Of a stretch of DNA of 17,587 nt, positions 1-9,007 are shown piece after piece. The notes under the pieces are model-generated. The model did no database searches and was not told where the DNA came from. It saw only the letters and a list, made by a program, of their open reading frames with translations. A program made the position numbers and the translations under genes. The DNA comes from an uncultured bacterium. GTDB lineage: Bacteria; Actinomycetota; Coriobacteriia; Coriobacteriales; Coriobacteriaceae. The DNA lies in NCBI GenBank assembly GCA_905215765.1, contig CAJMRP010000036.1, forward strand, positions 1-17,587, read 5' to 3'. Each line of letters opens with the position of its first letter. The first letter of the stretch is position 1.

Positions 1-562
1 CGGACGCAAGCGTCTCGTTGGCAGCCATGCCGGCAGCGTTGCCGGTCTTTACGGCCGAGGCGGCGCGCAGGGCGTCAAGCTCACGCTTGCACTCCTGGCA
101 CATACCGACAGTACGGGCGGCCTGCTCGGCCTCTATGCCGCCGGCCTTTTGCAGCAGGCGCTTGGCGTAGTCGATCTCCTTGTGCGGGGCAAACGGCTTG
201 CCGCAGCGCGAGCAGTGCTCGAGCGTGTAGACGCTCTTGCTAGTGAGGTCGTCCTTGCTCATGACGGCCAGCTCAAACTCCTCGGTGAGCTTGATGGCCT
301 CCATGGGGCAGGCTTCCTCGCAACGGCCGCAGAAGATGCAGCGACCGTAGTCGATCGACCAGGTAATGGTATCGGCCGCAAGGTCGGTGTCCATGCGAAT
401 GGCATCGGCCGGGCACGCCACGCCGCAGGCACCGCAGGCGATGCAGAGCTCGGCATTGTGCTCGGGCTTGCCGCGCATGTCCTTGTTGGTGGGGAACGGC
501 GCAAACGGGTACTTGACCGTCGCGTCGCCGGCCTTGGCGTTAACCTTCCAAAGCTTCAGCAT
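1..562 (-). CDS. hyfH: HyfH/HycF-like 4Fe-4S hydrogenase subunit (3' end outside window)
   Basis: Iron-sulfur subunit of the group 4 [NiFe] hydrogenase, expected to carry electrons in the peripheral arm next to HyfG. My translation from ATG at 562 begins MLKLWKVNAKAGD and stays open for 187 codons to the window edge; the family is usually about 180 aa, so only a short tail is missing. Two ferredoxin motifs are visible: C40, C43, C46, C50 and C75, C78, C81, C85 (CIFCGRCEEACP). A second cysteine set follows, C117-x2-C120 and C155-x2-C158, in the position where E. coli HycF also has CxxC pairs, possibly binding a metal. The GKPEHN and CIFCGRCEE segments closely resemble HycF/HyfH. The start lies one base after the hyfG stop, with an AGGAGG Shine-Dalgarno inside the hyfG 3' end, so translation is probably coupled. 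Confidence 0.93.
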   Translation of the reverse strand, partial: MLKLWKVNAKAGDATVKYPFAPFPTNKDMRGKPEHNAELCIACGACGVACPADAIRMDTDLAADTITWSIDYGRCIFCGRCEEACPMEAIKLTEEFELAVMSKDDLTSKSVYTLEHCSRCGKPFAPHKEIDYAKRLLQKAGGIEAEQAARTVGMCQECKRELDALRAASAVKTGNAAGMAANETLAS

Positions 563-563
563 A

Positions 564-2336
564 TTAGAGCGCCTCCTCATCGAGCGGAGCGGCCATGGTG
601 CCCTCGCCCGCAAGCGGCGACTTGTCGCGCCAGACGTTCTCGAACTGCTCCTTGTCGAGCACGTGGTCGCGCTTGGCGGCGACATCGGTCACCGTCACGC
701 GGTCGGTGCAGGAGTAGCACGGGTCGAGCGAGCCGACGATCAGCGCCGCGTCGCCCACGGTGTTGCCGCGGAACATGTAGCGCAGGACCGGCCAGTTGCT
801 GTACGTGGCGGCCTTGGCGCGCCAGCGGTAGCACTTCTGGTTGTTGCCGAGCATGGCCCAGTGCACGTCCTCGCCGCGCGGCGCCTCGGTGGCACCGATG
901 GCGTACTTGTGCGGGGTGTACTCCCAATCCGTGGTGAGGATGGGGCCCGACGGGCAGTTCTCGAGCATGGTCTCGATCATGTCGATCGAATCGTAGACCT
1001 CCTGGACGCGAACGGCAGTACGGCCGAAGGCATCGCAGGTGTCGGCCGTAGCGGCGTGCATCTTTTGGACGTCCGGATCGGCGTAGCCGTCGAAGGGATG
1101 GTCAAAGCGCACGTCGCGGGCATAGCCCGAGCCACGCATGAGCGGGCCGACCGGCGAGAAGTCGCGTGCGATCTTGCGGTCCAGAATGCCGATGCCACTC
1201 GTACGCTCAATAAAGTTGGGCGTGGAGAGCAAGACGTCGACGAGCTCCTGAACATCGGAGCGCAGCTGGTGGATGGTCGTGAGCGTGGAGAGCTTCTGCT
1301 CGGCCAAAATGTCGCGACGCACGCCGCCGATCACGTTAAGGCCGTAGGTCTTGCGGTGACCGGAGAGCTTCTCGGCCAGGTCCATGGACTTCTCGCGGAC
1401 GCGGAAGAACTGCTGGAAGCCGGAGTCGAAGCCCGTGTAGTGCGACGCCAGGCCAATGTTGAGCAGGTGCGAGTGCAGACGCTCGACCTCGAGCATGATG
1501 GCACGGATGTACTGGGCGCGCGGCGGGACATGGATGCCCTGGGCGCGCTCGACGGCCTCGGCGTAGGCCACCGAGTGGGCGCATCCGCAGATGCCGCAGA
1601 TGCGGTCGGCGAGGAACGTCACGGCGTCATAGTTCAGGCGCGTCTCGGCGACCTTCTCCATACCGCGGTGCACGTAGAACAGACGGTAGTCGGCGTCGAC
1701 GATCGTCTCGCCCTCAACGAACAGACGGAAGTGGCCGGGCTCGTCGGAGGTAATGTGCAACGGGCCCATGGGGACGAGCGTCGTCTCCTTGCCCTTGGTA
1801 TCGGCCAAGAACTCGTAGTTTTCCATGTCACTCGCGGGAGCGGGACGGAAGCGGTAGTCCATGGAGTCCTTGCGCAGCGGGTACAGGCCGCTGGGCCAAT
1901 CGTCGGGCAGCACCAGGCGACGACGATCGGGCAGGCCCTCGGGGATCAGGCCAAACATATCGCGCAGCTCGCGCTCGCCCCACACGCAGGCGGGGACGAA
2001 CGGCGTCACGGACGGGAACGTCATCTTGGCGGGGTCGACCTCGGCACGCACGGTAACCCAGCCGGGGTCCTCCCCCTCCATGGAGATGACGTAGTACACG
2101 GCGTAACGGCCGCACAGGCTGCGCTCGTCGTTGCCGACAATCACAGGAATCCAGCCGTAGCGCTCGTAATACAGGTAGTGGACGGCCTCGGGCAGACGGT
2201 CCAGCTTGACGGTGATCGTCAGCTGGTCCTCGCACTGCCATTCGACCTTCTCGATAGCGCCCGGCACTGCAGCACGCAGGGCCTCGACGTGGCTTTCGCA
2301 GCGACGAGCGTAGTCCTTCTTTTCAGGTTCTGCCAT
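564..2336 (-). CDS. hyfG: Formate hydrogenlyase [NiFe] hydrogenase large subunit, HyfG/HycE type
   Basis: Catalytic large subunit of a group 4a membrane-bound [NiFe] hydrogenase, 590 aa, close to E. coli HycE (569 aa). Residues ~1-160 are a NuoC-like 30 kDa domain (WGERELRDMFGL near 119-130) fused to a NuoD/large-subunit domain. Both nickel-binding cysteine pairs are intact: RICGICGCAH with C247 and C250, and DPCYSCTDR with C540 and C543. About 44 residues follow R546, as in HycE, where a C-terminal peptide is removed by the HycI endopeptidase after nickel insertion; the same processing is inferred here. The product should face the cytoplasm and reduce protons to H2. It starts four bases after the hyfF stop, with GAGGTG upstream. 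No active-site residue appears to be missing. Confidence 0.97.
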   Translation of the reverse strand: MAEPEKKDYARRCESHVEALRAAVPGAIEKVEWQCEDQLTITVKLDRLPEAVHYLYYERYGWIPVIVGNDERSLCGRYAVYYVISMEGEDPGWVTVRAEVDPAKMTFPSVTPFVPACVWGERELRDMFGLIPEGLPDRRRLVLPDDWPSGLYPLRKDSMDYRFRPAPASDMENYEFLADTKGKETTLVPMGPLHITSDEPGHFRLFVEGETIVDADYRLFYVHRGMEKVAETRLNYDAVTFLADRICGICGCAHSVAYAEAVERAQGIHVPPRAQYIRAIMLEVERLHSHLLNIGLASHYTGFDSGFQQFFRVREKSMDLAEKLSGHRKTYGLNVIGGVRRDILAEQKLSTLTTIHQLRSDVQELVDVLLSTPNFIERTSGIGILDRKIARDFSPVGPLMRGSGYARDVRFDHPFDGYADPDVQKMHAATADTCDAFGRTAVRVQEVYDSIDMIETMLENCPSGPILTTDWEYTPHKYAIGATEAPRGEDVHWAMLGNNQKCYRWRAKAATYSNWPVLRYMFRGNTVGDAALIVGSLDPCYSCTDRVTVTDVAAKRDHVLDKEQFENVWRDKSPLAGEGTMAAPLDEEAL

Positions 2337-2340
2337 GGTG

Positions 2341-3906
2341 CTAATTCACCTCACTTGTCTTGGTCTGGGAACTGAACACCATGCGGTAGAGAGGGGCCTC
2401 GTGGAGCTCTTCGACGCTCTGGTTCAAAACGACGGACGTTGCATCCTCGACGCCGCTCGTGATGGCGACCGGGGTGGCGATACCGAACCACATGACCACG
2501 ATCGCGAGGGCGATCTCGGGGATGATCATGAGGGCGGGCACCTCGTTGCGCTTCATGCCCTCGGGCGCCTTGCCGAAGATGGACTTGAGCGCGATGCCGG
2601 TAAGGGCGAAGTACACGCCGGTGAGGCCGATGGCCACGAGCACGACCACCCAGATGGGACCGGACTGAACGCCGGCCACGAAGGTGAGGAACTCGGAGAT
2701 GAACAGGGCGAACGGCGGGAAGGCGGCGAGCGCGAGCAGGGCGATGATGGTGAGCGCTGCCGTGACGGGAGCGATCTCGACGACGCCCTTGATCTTGTTC
2801 AGGTCGCGGGTGTGGTAGATGTGCTGGATGTTACCGGCCATGCAGAAGGCGAGCGCCTTCGTGAAGCCGTGGAAGATGCAGTGCAGCAGGCAGGCGGCGA
2901 TACCGAGCGGGCCACCGATACCCAGGCACAGCGCGACCACGCCGACGTTGTCGACGGAGGAGTACGCGAAGCGGCGCTTGATATCGTCCTGCTTGAAGAT
3001 GCACAGGGCAGCCACCAGGATGGACAGCGTGCCCAGGATGAGCAGGAGCGTTCGCGGATAGGTGTCGCCCACCGTGATGATGGACAGGGAGTAGAAGCGG
3101 ATGATCACCAGCATGGCGCACTTGAGCAGCACGCCCGAGAGCAGCGCGGAGACCGGGCTCGGAGCCTGGGAGTGCGCGTCGGGCAGCCAGGTGTGCATGG
3201 GGAACAGGCCCGCCTTGGTGCCGAAGCCGATGACGATGAACGCGAACGCGAGGCGCACGAGCATCGGGTCGAACTGGTCGGCGTAGGGCATGATGGAGGT
3301 GAGGAAGGCGGCCTCATGCGCGTTGGGCATGATATCGGCGGCGTTCGCGTAGATGAGCAGCGTGCCGAACAGGCCGAAGGCCACACCGGCGGTGCAGACC
3401 ATCGCGTACTTCCAAGACGCCTCGAGCGCCTGCTTGTTCTTGTAGATGCCCACGAGGAACACGGTCGACAGCGTAGTGGCCTCGACCGCCGCCCAGGTGA
3501 GGATGATGTTGTTGGACAGGCAGGCGAGCAGCATCGTGAAGACGAACAGGCTGAACAGCGCGTAGTACTGCTTGGTGCGCTCGGCCGGCATGGTCTTCTC
3601 CTCGATATCGATCTTGATATAGGAGATGGAGTACACGCCGGTGATGAAGCCGATGATGCCTACCAGAAGGACGAAGATCGACGAGAGCGAATCGAGATGG
3701 AGCCACAGGCCCAAAGCGTCGATATTCTGCCCGCTCGAGAGCATGGTTCCCGCGGTGACGACCGAAAGGACAAGGGTCGCCGCGACGGAGATGGTGTTGA
3801 GCCCCGCGAAGACGTTGTAGGACGTCGTCTTGGGGAGCGCAGCCATAATCAGGGAGAACACGAGAGGACAAGCGAGCAGGGCGACCGTCAGCATTGAAAC
3901 ATCCAT
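2341..3906 (-). CDS. hyfF: Hydrogenase antiporter-like membrane subunit HyfF
   Basis: Polytopic membrane protein of 521 aa in the NuoL/M/N, Mrp antiporter-like family; E. coli HyfF is 526 aa. It has about fourteen hydrophobic segments. The features expected of an ion-translocating subunit are present: a membrane glutamate at E142 (TWAAVEATTLS), a lysine at K231 in the signature GFGTKAGLFPMHTWLPDAH, and K262 in the next helix. It is one of three such subunits in the operon, which suggests that hydrogen evolution is coupled to proton or sodium movement; that coupling is inferred from family knowledge. ATG at 3906 is three bases past the hyfE stop and has AAGGGG upstream. The assignment to HyfF rather than HyfB or HyfD rests on gene order and length. 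Confidence 0.94.
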   Translation of the reverse strand: MDVSMLTVALLACPLVFSLIMAALPKTTSYNVFAGLNTISVAATLVLSVVTAGTMLSSGQNIDALGLWLHLDSLSSIFVLLVGIIGFITGVYSISYIKIDIEEKTMPAERTKQYYALFSLFVFTMLLACLSNNIILTWAAVEATTLSTVFLVGIYKNKQALEASWKYAMVCTAGVAFGLFGTLLIYANAADIMPNAHEAAFLTSIMPYADQFDPMLVRLAFAFIVIGFGTKAGLFPMHTWLPDAHSQAPSPVSALLSGVLLKCAMLVIIRFYSLSIITVGDTYPRTLLLILGTLSILVAALCIFKQDDIKRRFAYSSVDNVGVVALCLGIGGPLGIAACLLHCIFHGFTKALAFCMAGNIQHIYHTRDLNKIKGVVEIAPVTAALTIIALLALAAFPPFALFISEFLTFVAGVQSGPIWVVVLVAIGLTGVYFALTGIALKSIFGKAPEGMKRNEVPALMIIPEIALAIVVMWFGIATPVAITSGVEDATSVVLNQSVEELHEAPLYRMVFSSQTKTSEVN

Positions 3907-3909
3907 GGC

Positions 3910-4563
3910 CTACCCCTTCAATTCGGTCAGGTCGTGGGAGTCGAGCGACTTGGTGTCGTTCCAGATCCTCACGACGACGGCGGACATGATGATGACGGCG
4001 AAGATGGCGTCGGTGGCGATGCCGATCTCGATGATCTCGGGGGCCGTGGGCGCGAGCAGAGCGAGCGTCACGTGGCTACCGTTCTCCATAAGGCAGTACC
4101 CGAAGATCTGCTTGAGGATGTTGCGCTGGGAGATGATGCACGTGAGGCCGACGAAGAAGTGCGCGAAGCTGATGGCGAGGGCCGGAGTGGCCACCTCGGC
4201 GGTGGGCAGGCTCAGGCGCGTGACCACCGCGAAGCAGACGGCCACCTCCAGACCGGTGAGGATGATGGTCCAGGCCGGCTTGATGGAGGAGGTCAGCGTG
4301 CTATCGGCAGGCGAACCCATCTTCTTGTAGGCACGGTTGAGAATGAACGGAACGAGGATCACCTTGGTGACGAAGGCCGACGCGGCCCACATGAGAAGCT
4401 CGGTGGCACCGGTGGTGAGGCCCAGGGTGAGCAGCACGCCCACCAGGACAACCGACTGGATCGCGTACCACTTGATGGCGGACGGGATGGTCTTCGAGAC
4501 GACCACCATGGTGGAGGTCACGATCAGAAGACCGCCCAGGATATTGACTAACGAATAACCCAT
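3910..4563 (-). CDS. hyfE: Hydrogenase membrane subunit HyfE
   Basis: Small integral membrane subunit of 217 aa, essentially the length of E. coli HyfE (216 aa). It begins MGYSLVNILGGLLIV and has about six to seven hydrophobic helices. A NuoK-like region is visible with a buried glutamate in GYCLMENGSHVTLAL, as in HyfE/NuoK-type subunits that link the antiporter modules to the hydrogenase core. It lies between hyfD and hyfF, as in the E. coli hyf operon. An AGGAGGT Shine-Dalgarno about six bases before ATG 4563 supports this start. HyfE is absent from the simpler Hyc (FHL-1) complex, so it marks this cluster as the larger Hyf type. Confidence 0.94.
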   Translation of the reverse strand: MGYSLVNILGGLLIVTSTMVVVSKTIPSAIKWYAIQSVVLVGVLLTLGLTTGATELLMWAASAFVTKVILVPFILNRAYKKMGSPADSTLTSSIKPAWTIILTGLEVAVCFAVVTRLSLPTAEVATPALAISFAHFFVGLTCIISQRNILKQIFGYCLMENGSHVTLALLAPTAPEIIEIGIATDAIFAVIIMSAVVVRIWNDTKSLDSHDLTELKG

Positions 4564-4573
4564 GTCCTACCTC

Positions 4574-6031
4574 CTAACCCATCCAACTAGAGGACAGAGG
4601 ACCGGCGACGACGACCATGATCATGAGGACGACGAACACGAACGCCATGGCGCGCGGAAGGGGCTGGCCGGCGGCCACGGTCTCGCTCGGCTCACCGGGC
4701 AGGACCTTACCCATCCAACGCAGGAACCATGCGAAGGTGGCGACGGTCTCGACGACCATGACGCACACGAGGACAAAGATGACCGTGTTGGTAGCACCAA
4801 CCGCGAAGCCACCGGAAATGATCTGGAACTTGGAAAAGAACGTGCTCATGGGGGGCACGCCGGCGATAGCGGTCGCGGCGACCGCAAAGCCCACGCCCGT
4901 GACCGGGTACTTCTTCATGAGGCCCTGGATCTTGGGCAGCATACGGGTTCCAAGCGTGAAGCTGAGAGAGCCAGCGATGAGGAAGAACAGGGTCTTGGTG
5001 AACGCGTGGTTGAAGATGTGCTCGACGGCGCCGTTAAACGCCATCTGGCTTCCGAACACGGAGAGGCCCAGGCCAAAGAACACGTAGGCGAGCTGCGCGA
5101 TCGTCGAGAAGGCGAGCAGGCGCTTCATATCCTTCTGGGGCAGGTACATGAGGAAGCCGAAGAGCATGGTCACGACGGCGTCGATGATGGCGACCCAACC
5201 GACGATCTCGGGGATATCGCCGGCGCTCGCAAGAGCGCGGGCGAACACGCACACGCCGACCTTAACCATGGACGCGCCATGAAGGTAGGCGGAAACGGGC
5301 GTGGGGGCCTCCATTGCGGAGGGCAGCCACATGTAGAGCGGGAACTGGGCGGACTTGGCCCAAGCAGCGAACAGGATGAGCAGCAGCACGACGGTCTTCA
5401 TACCGGAATCGAGCTGGGAGATCGCGCTCAGCGCGAACGTGCCGGTTCCGGCGAACAGGAAGGCCGCGCCGATGTAGAGTCCCAGAGCGCCGATATGGGT
5501 GATGATGAGCGCCTTCATACCGGCCTTCTTGGCCGTGGGCGTCATGTAGTAGCTGATGAGGCCCCAGGAGCACACACCGGTGATCTCGAAGAAAACGAGC
5601 TGGCCGACGATGGTGGAGCTGTAGGCGAGACCGGCCATGGCGCCGATGAACGTGGAGAAGTACACGTAGAAGCGACGACGGGGCGCGTCGGGATGCTCCT
5701 TATTCTTATCGCTCATGTACGGGAACGAATAGATGACGACGAGCAGGCCGATAGCGACGAACGCGGGTGCGAGCAGCGTGCTCATCCGGTCGAATATGAA
5801 GCCCATGACCAAGGTCTGGCCCATACTCGCCCAGGTTACATCGACCGCGTTCATGCCGTTTCCGGCAAACGTCGCGGCCAAGCCAACGGAAGCGACCGTG
5901 GCGATGCCGCCGGCAAAGGCGCAGATCCATTTAGCGTAGGGACGCGGCAGCATGACGATGAGCAGGGAGCCCAGCATGGGGACGGCGATCGCCACCATGG
6001 CAAAGAGGGACAAGCTCGATTCGATTGACAT
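4574..6031 (-). CDS. hyfD: Hydrogenase antiporter-like membrane subunit HyfD
   Basis: Polytopic membrane protein of 485 aa (E. coli HyfD about 479 aa), NuoL/M/N-like. It contains the membrane glutamate E149 (VFFEITGVCSWGL), the signature AAWAKSAQFPLYMWLPSAME with K226, PTPVSAYLHGASMVK with K257, and a late lysine in FFSKFQIISGG, like the distal helix of NuoL/M. These charges form the putative ion path. It is the second antiporter-like subunit of the operon and, by family knowledge, should sit in the membrane arm with HyfB and HyfF. ATG 6031 has AAGGGAG upstream; the gap to hyfC is 16 bases and to hyfE 10 bases. D versus F is decided by order and length. Confidence 0.93.
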   Translation of the reverse strand: MSIESSLSLFAMVAIAVPMLGSLLIVMLPRPYAKWICAFAGGIATVASVGLAATFAGNGMNAVDVTWASMGQTLVMGFIFDRMSTLLAPAFVAIGLLVVIYSFPYMSDKNKEHPDAPRRRFYVYFSTFIGAMAGLAYSSTIVGQLVFFEITGVCSWGLISYYMTPTAKKAGMKALIITHIGALGLYIGAAFLFAGTGTFALSAISQLDSGMKTVVLLLILFAAWAKSAQFPLYMWLPSAMEAPTPVSAYLHGASMVKVGVCVFARALASAGDIPEIVGWVAIIDAVVTMLFGFLMYLPQKDMKRLLAFSTIAQLAYVFFGLGLSVFGSQMAFNGAVEHIFNHAFTKTLFFLIAGSLSFTLGTRMLPKIQGLMKKYPVTGVGFAVAATAIAGVPPMSTFFSKFQIISGGFAVGATNTVIFVLVCVMVVETVATFAWFLRWMGKVLPGEPSETVAAGQPLPRAMAFVFVVLMIMVVVAGPLSSSWMG

Positions 6032-6047
6032 AGTTTCTCCCTTCTCC

Positions 6048-6971
6048 CTACACGCCTACGACGACGAAGACGAACGCGAGGACCGCGATGCCGACGACGG
6101 CCCAGGTCTGGTTACCGAGCACCTTGAAGCGCGAACGGGAAACGGAGTTCTCGAGCACGCCGCAGACGACGAAATCGACCAGGCACTTGACGAGGAAGAC
6201 GACGGCGCCCACGAGAGCGGTGACGCCGATGGTCGCGGGCTCTCCCCAGGGGATGAAGATGGAGGTGAACCAAGCGACGACCACGACCTGCTTCATGCCC
6301 ATGGCGAGCTTCATCATGGCCAGGGACGGGCCGGAGAGCTCGGCGAGCGGGCCCTCCTGGAGCTCCTGCTCGGCTTCGGCCTGATCGAACGGAAGCTTGC
6401 CGAGCTCCATGTAACAGGCGGCCGCGAAGGCGACGCCGGCGAGGATAACGGCGACGACGCTCGAGACGTTGCCCGTAACGATGTGCTGACCCATGGTCGC
6501 AATGTCCGTGGAGCCGCACACGATGGCGACGGTGAACAGCGCGATGAGCATGGACGGCTCGATGAGCACGCTCATGAGGAGCTCGCGGATACCGCCGAAG
6601 CCCGCGTAGGCGTTGGAGGAATCCACGCCGGACAGCGCGAAGAAGAAGCGGGACAGCGCGAGCGCGTACATGATGGTGATGGCGTCACCAAAGACGGGCA
6701 TGGGGCTCTGGAGCGTGAACATGGGCAGGCCCATGGCGAGCATAAACGACACCGCGAGGAACAGCGGCGGCATGATGCGCAGCACGAAGCTCGAGTCGGA
6801 ACTCACGGACTCGGGACGCGCCATGAGCTTCGCGAGGTCCCGGTAATCCTGAAGGATGGACGGACCGCGGCGATTGTGCATCTTCGCGCGAATCACACGG
6901 GCGAGGCCGGAGAAGAAGGGCGCGACCAGCATGACCACGAGGCCCTGCGCCATCGCAAGAACGATGTTCAT
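6048..6971 (-). CDS. hyfC: Hydrogenase membrane anchor subunit HyfC (NuoH-like)
   Basis: NuoH/HycD-like membrane subunit of 307 aa with about eight hydrophobic helices. Diagnostic segments are ARVIRAKMHNRRGPSILQDY (residues ~25-43) and ELGKLPFDQAEAEQELQEG (~189-207), an acidic loop typical of NuoH, HycD and HyfC. It should anchor the soluble hydrogenase arm to the membrane and link the [NiFe] site to the ion-translocating subunits. Start ATG 6971 has a GGAGAGGA Shine-Dalgarno seven bases or fewer upstream and is 17 bases after the hyfB stop. Position between hyfB and hyfD matches the canonical hyf order. Confidence 0.95.
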   Translation of the reverse strand: MNIVLAMAQGLVVMLVAPFFSGLARVIRAKMHNRRGPSILQDYRDLAKLMARPESVSSDSSFVLRIMPPLFLAVSFMLAMGLPMFTLQSPMPVFGDAITIMYALALSRFFFALSGVDSSNAYAGFGGIRELLMSVLIEPSMLIALFTVAIVCGSTDIATMGQHIVTGNVSSVVAVILAGVAFAAACYMELGKLPFDQAEAEQELQEGPLAELSGPSLAMMKLAMGMKQVVVVAWFTSIFIPWGEPATIGVTALVGAVVFLVKCLVDFVVCGVLENSVSRSRFKVLGNQTWAVVGIAVLAFVFVVVGV

Positions 6972-6988
6972 AATATCCTCTCCCCTCT

Positions 6989-9007
6989 CTAGACCATGAC
7001 CACGGCGAGCACGAGGAAGACCACGAGCGCCGCGACGATGTAGCAGATGTATACGGAGTAGTTGCCGCCCTCGATCTTGGAGGCGAGGCCGGCCAGCTTA
7101 TCGGCACCCTCGCTCGGTGCATCGACCAGGAAGCGGTCGGGCAGGGGCTCAACGCCCTGGGCGACACCGGTGAGCTTCTGGAACACGTGCGCGATGGACC
7201 AGCAGATCTTGGTGCATACCTCGCGCAGGGTGTAGAGCGGGCCCATGAAGAGCTCTACGTCTGACGCGAAGCTCGTGGCGACGACGGGCATGTGCTCGTT
7301 GGGCTCGTAGCCGCACGCCCAAGGGTCGGTCTTCTTAGCGGGGGCCTTGGTGCCGAGGCAGGACCTCAACACGAACGCGAGGCCGGTGAGGACCACGAGC
7401 GCGATGGCGATCGCGGGGGTGGAGGTGGCGGCACCGGAAATCTCGTTCACCAGAGACACGCCCGAGGTGGCTGTGACGGCGGAGCCGGCAAGCACGCTCT
7501 GGGCGACGTCGCCCAGAACCGGGGCGATGACGGGAGAGCCGATTCCCAGCACCACGCAGATGGCCGCGAGGAGCATCTGCGAGAACAACATCGGAGCCGG
7601 GGACTCCTTGGCGTTCGCGGCCTCCTGGGAACGAGGGCTGCTCGCGAACGAGACGCCGTAGGCCTTCACGAAGCACGTGACGGCCAGGGCACCGGTGATG
7701 GCGAGGGCGGCCGCGGAGGCGACGGCGAACACCATGACGACCGGGTCGGAGAGCGTCGAGATGTTGAACAGGGACTGGTAGGTGAACCACTCGGAAACGA
7801 AGCCGTTGAGCGGCGGGATGGCCGAGATGGCAAGGGCACCGATGAGGAAGCAGACGGCCGTGACCGGCATACGGCGGAACAGGCCGCCCATCTTCTCCAT
7901 GTTGCGCGTACCCGTGGCATAGAGCAGGGAGCCCGCGCCGAGGAACAGCTCGCCCTTGAACATGGCGTGGTTGAGCGTGTGGTAGAGGGCGGCCATGAGC
8001 GCGATCGTCGCGATGACGTCGTTGCCCAGGGCGTGCGCCGTCATGGACGCGCCGACACCGAGCAAGATGATGCCGATGTTCTCGACGGAGTGGTAGGCCA
8101 GCAGGCGCTTGATGTCGTGCTCGTGGAGGGCGTAGACGACGCCCAGGACCGACGAGATGGATCCGAAGACCAGGACCATGAGGCCCCACCAGAGCTGGAC
8201 GCCCGAACCCGCGAGCAGGTCGAGACCGACCTTGAGGATTCCCAGGATGCCGATCTTGATCATGCCGCCGGACATGAGGGCGGACACGTTGGACGGCGCC
8301 TCGGGGTGCGCCTGGGGCAGCCAGGAGTGCAGCGGGATGATACCGGCCTTTGCGCCAAATCCGAAGAACGCGAGGACGAAGCACGCGGAGGAGACGGCGG
8401 GTCCAAAGTCATGCGTACGGAAATCACTGAAGCTGAAGGAACCGCCCACGCCGTTGGTCATGAGCAGGAAGCTCGCCATGATAAGGACAAAGCCCACGTG
8501 CGCGATGACGAAGTAGAGCCAACCGCCCTTGATGGAGTTCTTGTTCTCCTCGATGACGACAAGGAAGTAGCTCGTAAGCGACATGAGCTCGAAGGCGACC
8601 AGGAACCAGAACACGTTGTCGGCGGTGATGACGAGCATCATCGAGGCGACGAAGGTGTTCATGAAGAAACCGGCGCGCCCGACCTTGCCCGGGTACTCGT
8701 CGAAGTAGGACAGACCGTAGATGAAGCCCGCAAAGGCGAGAATCGAGATGAGGACCACGATCAGGCCCGCAAGGCCGTTGAGCAAGAGCTCGAGACGGGC
8801 GAACGGGAAGAAGAAGACCGTGTTGAGGGACGAAACGTCGCCAAGCACGGCCTCGAGGCCCGCGATGAACGACAGCACGGCCGCGACGGCGCCGATAAGG
8901 CAGCCGGCGGTCTTGGCGGCGTTATCGGCCTTGATCAGCAGAACCGAGGCGAGCGCACCGATGCACGAGACGGCAAGCGATGCGATAAACAGCGTCATGC
9001 TATCCAT
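6989..9007 (-). CDS. hyfB: Hydrogenase antiporter-like membrane subunit HyfB
   Basis: Large membrane protein of 672 aa, matching the length of E. coli HyfB/HycC-type subunits. The NuoL/M/N-like core covers roughly residues 70-460, with E140 (FLVAFELMSLTSY), K220 in GAKAGIIPLHSWLPQAHPEA and K251 in SGGMIKIGILG. After about residue 550 comes an extended soluble stretch (DPWACGYEPNEHMPV and beyond) and a final hydrophobic helix, as in HyfB/HycC. It should be part of the proton/ion-conducting membrane arm. It overlaps hyfA by eight bases (ATG at 9007, hyfA stop at 9000-9002), which suggests translational coupling. Confidence 0.95.
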   Translation of the reverse strand: MDSMTLFIASLAVSCIGALASVLLIKADNAAKTAGCLIGAVAAVLSFIAGLEAVLGDVSSLNTVFFFPFARLELLLNGLAGLIVVLISILAFAGFIYGLSYFDEYPGKVGRAGFFMNTFVASMMLVITADNVFWFLVAFELMSLTSYFLVVIEENKNSIKGGWLYFVIAHVGFVLIMASFLLMTNGVGGSFSFSDFRTHDFGPAVSSACFVLAFFGFGAKAGIIPLHSWLPQAHPEAPSNVSALMSGGMIKIGILGILKVGLDLLAGSGVQLWWGLMVLVFGSISSVLGVVYALHEHDIKRLLAYHSVENIGIILLGVGASMTAHALGNDVIATIALMAALYHTLNHAMFKGELFLGAGSLLYATGTRNMEKMGGLFRRMPVTAVCFLIGALAISAIPPLNGFVSEWFTYQSLFNISTLSDPVVMVFAVASAAALAITGALAVTCFVKAYGVSFASSPRSQEAANAKESPAPMLFSQMLLAAICVVLGIGSPVIAPVLGDVAQSVLAGSAVTATSGVSLVNEISGAATSTPAIAIALVVLTGLAFVLRSCLGTKAPAKKTDPWACGYEPNEHMPVVATSFASDVELFMGPLYTLREVCTKICWSIAHVFQKLTGVAQGVEPLPDRFLVDAPSEGADKLAGLASKIEGGNYSVYICYIVAALVVFLVLAVVMV

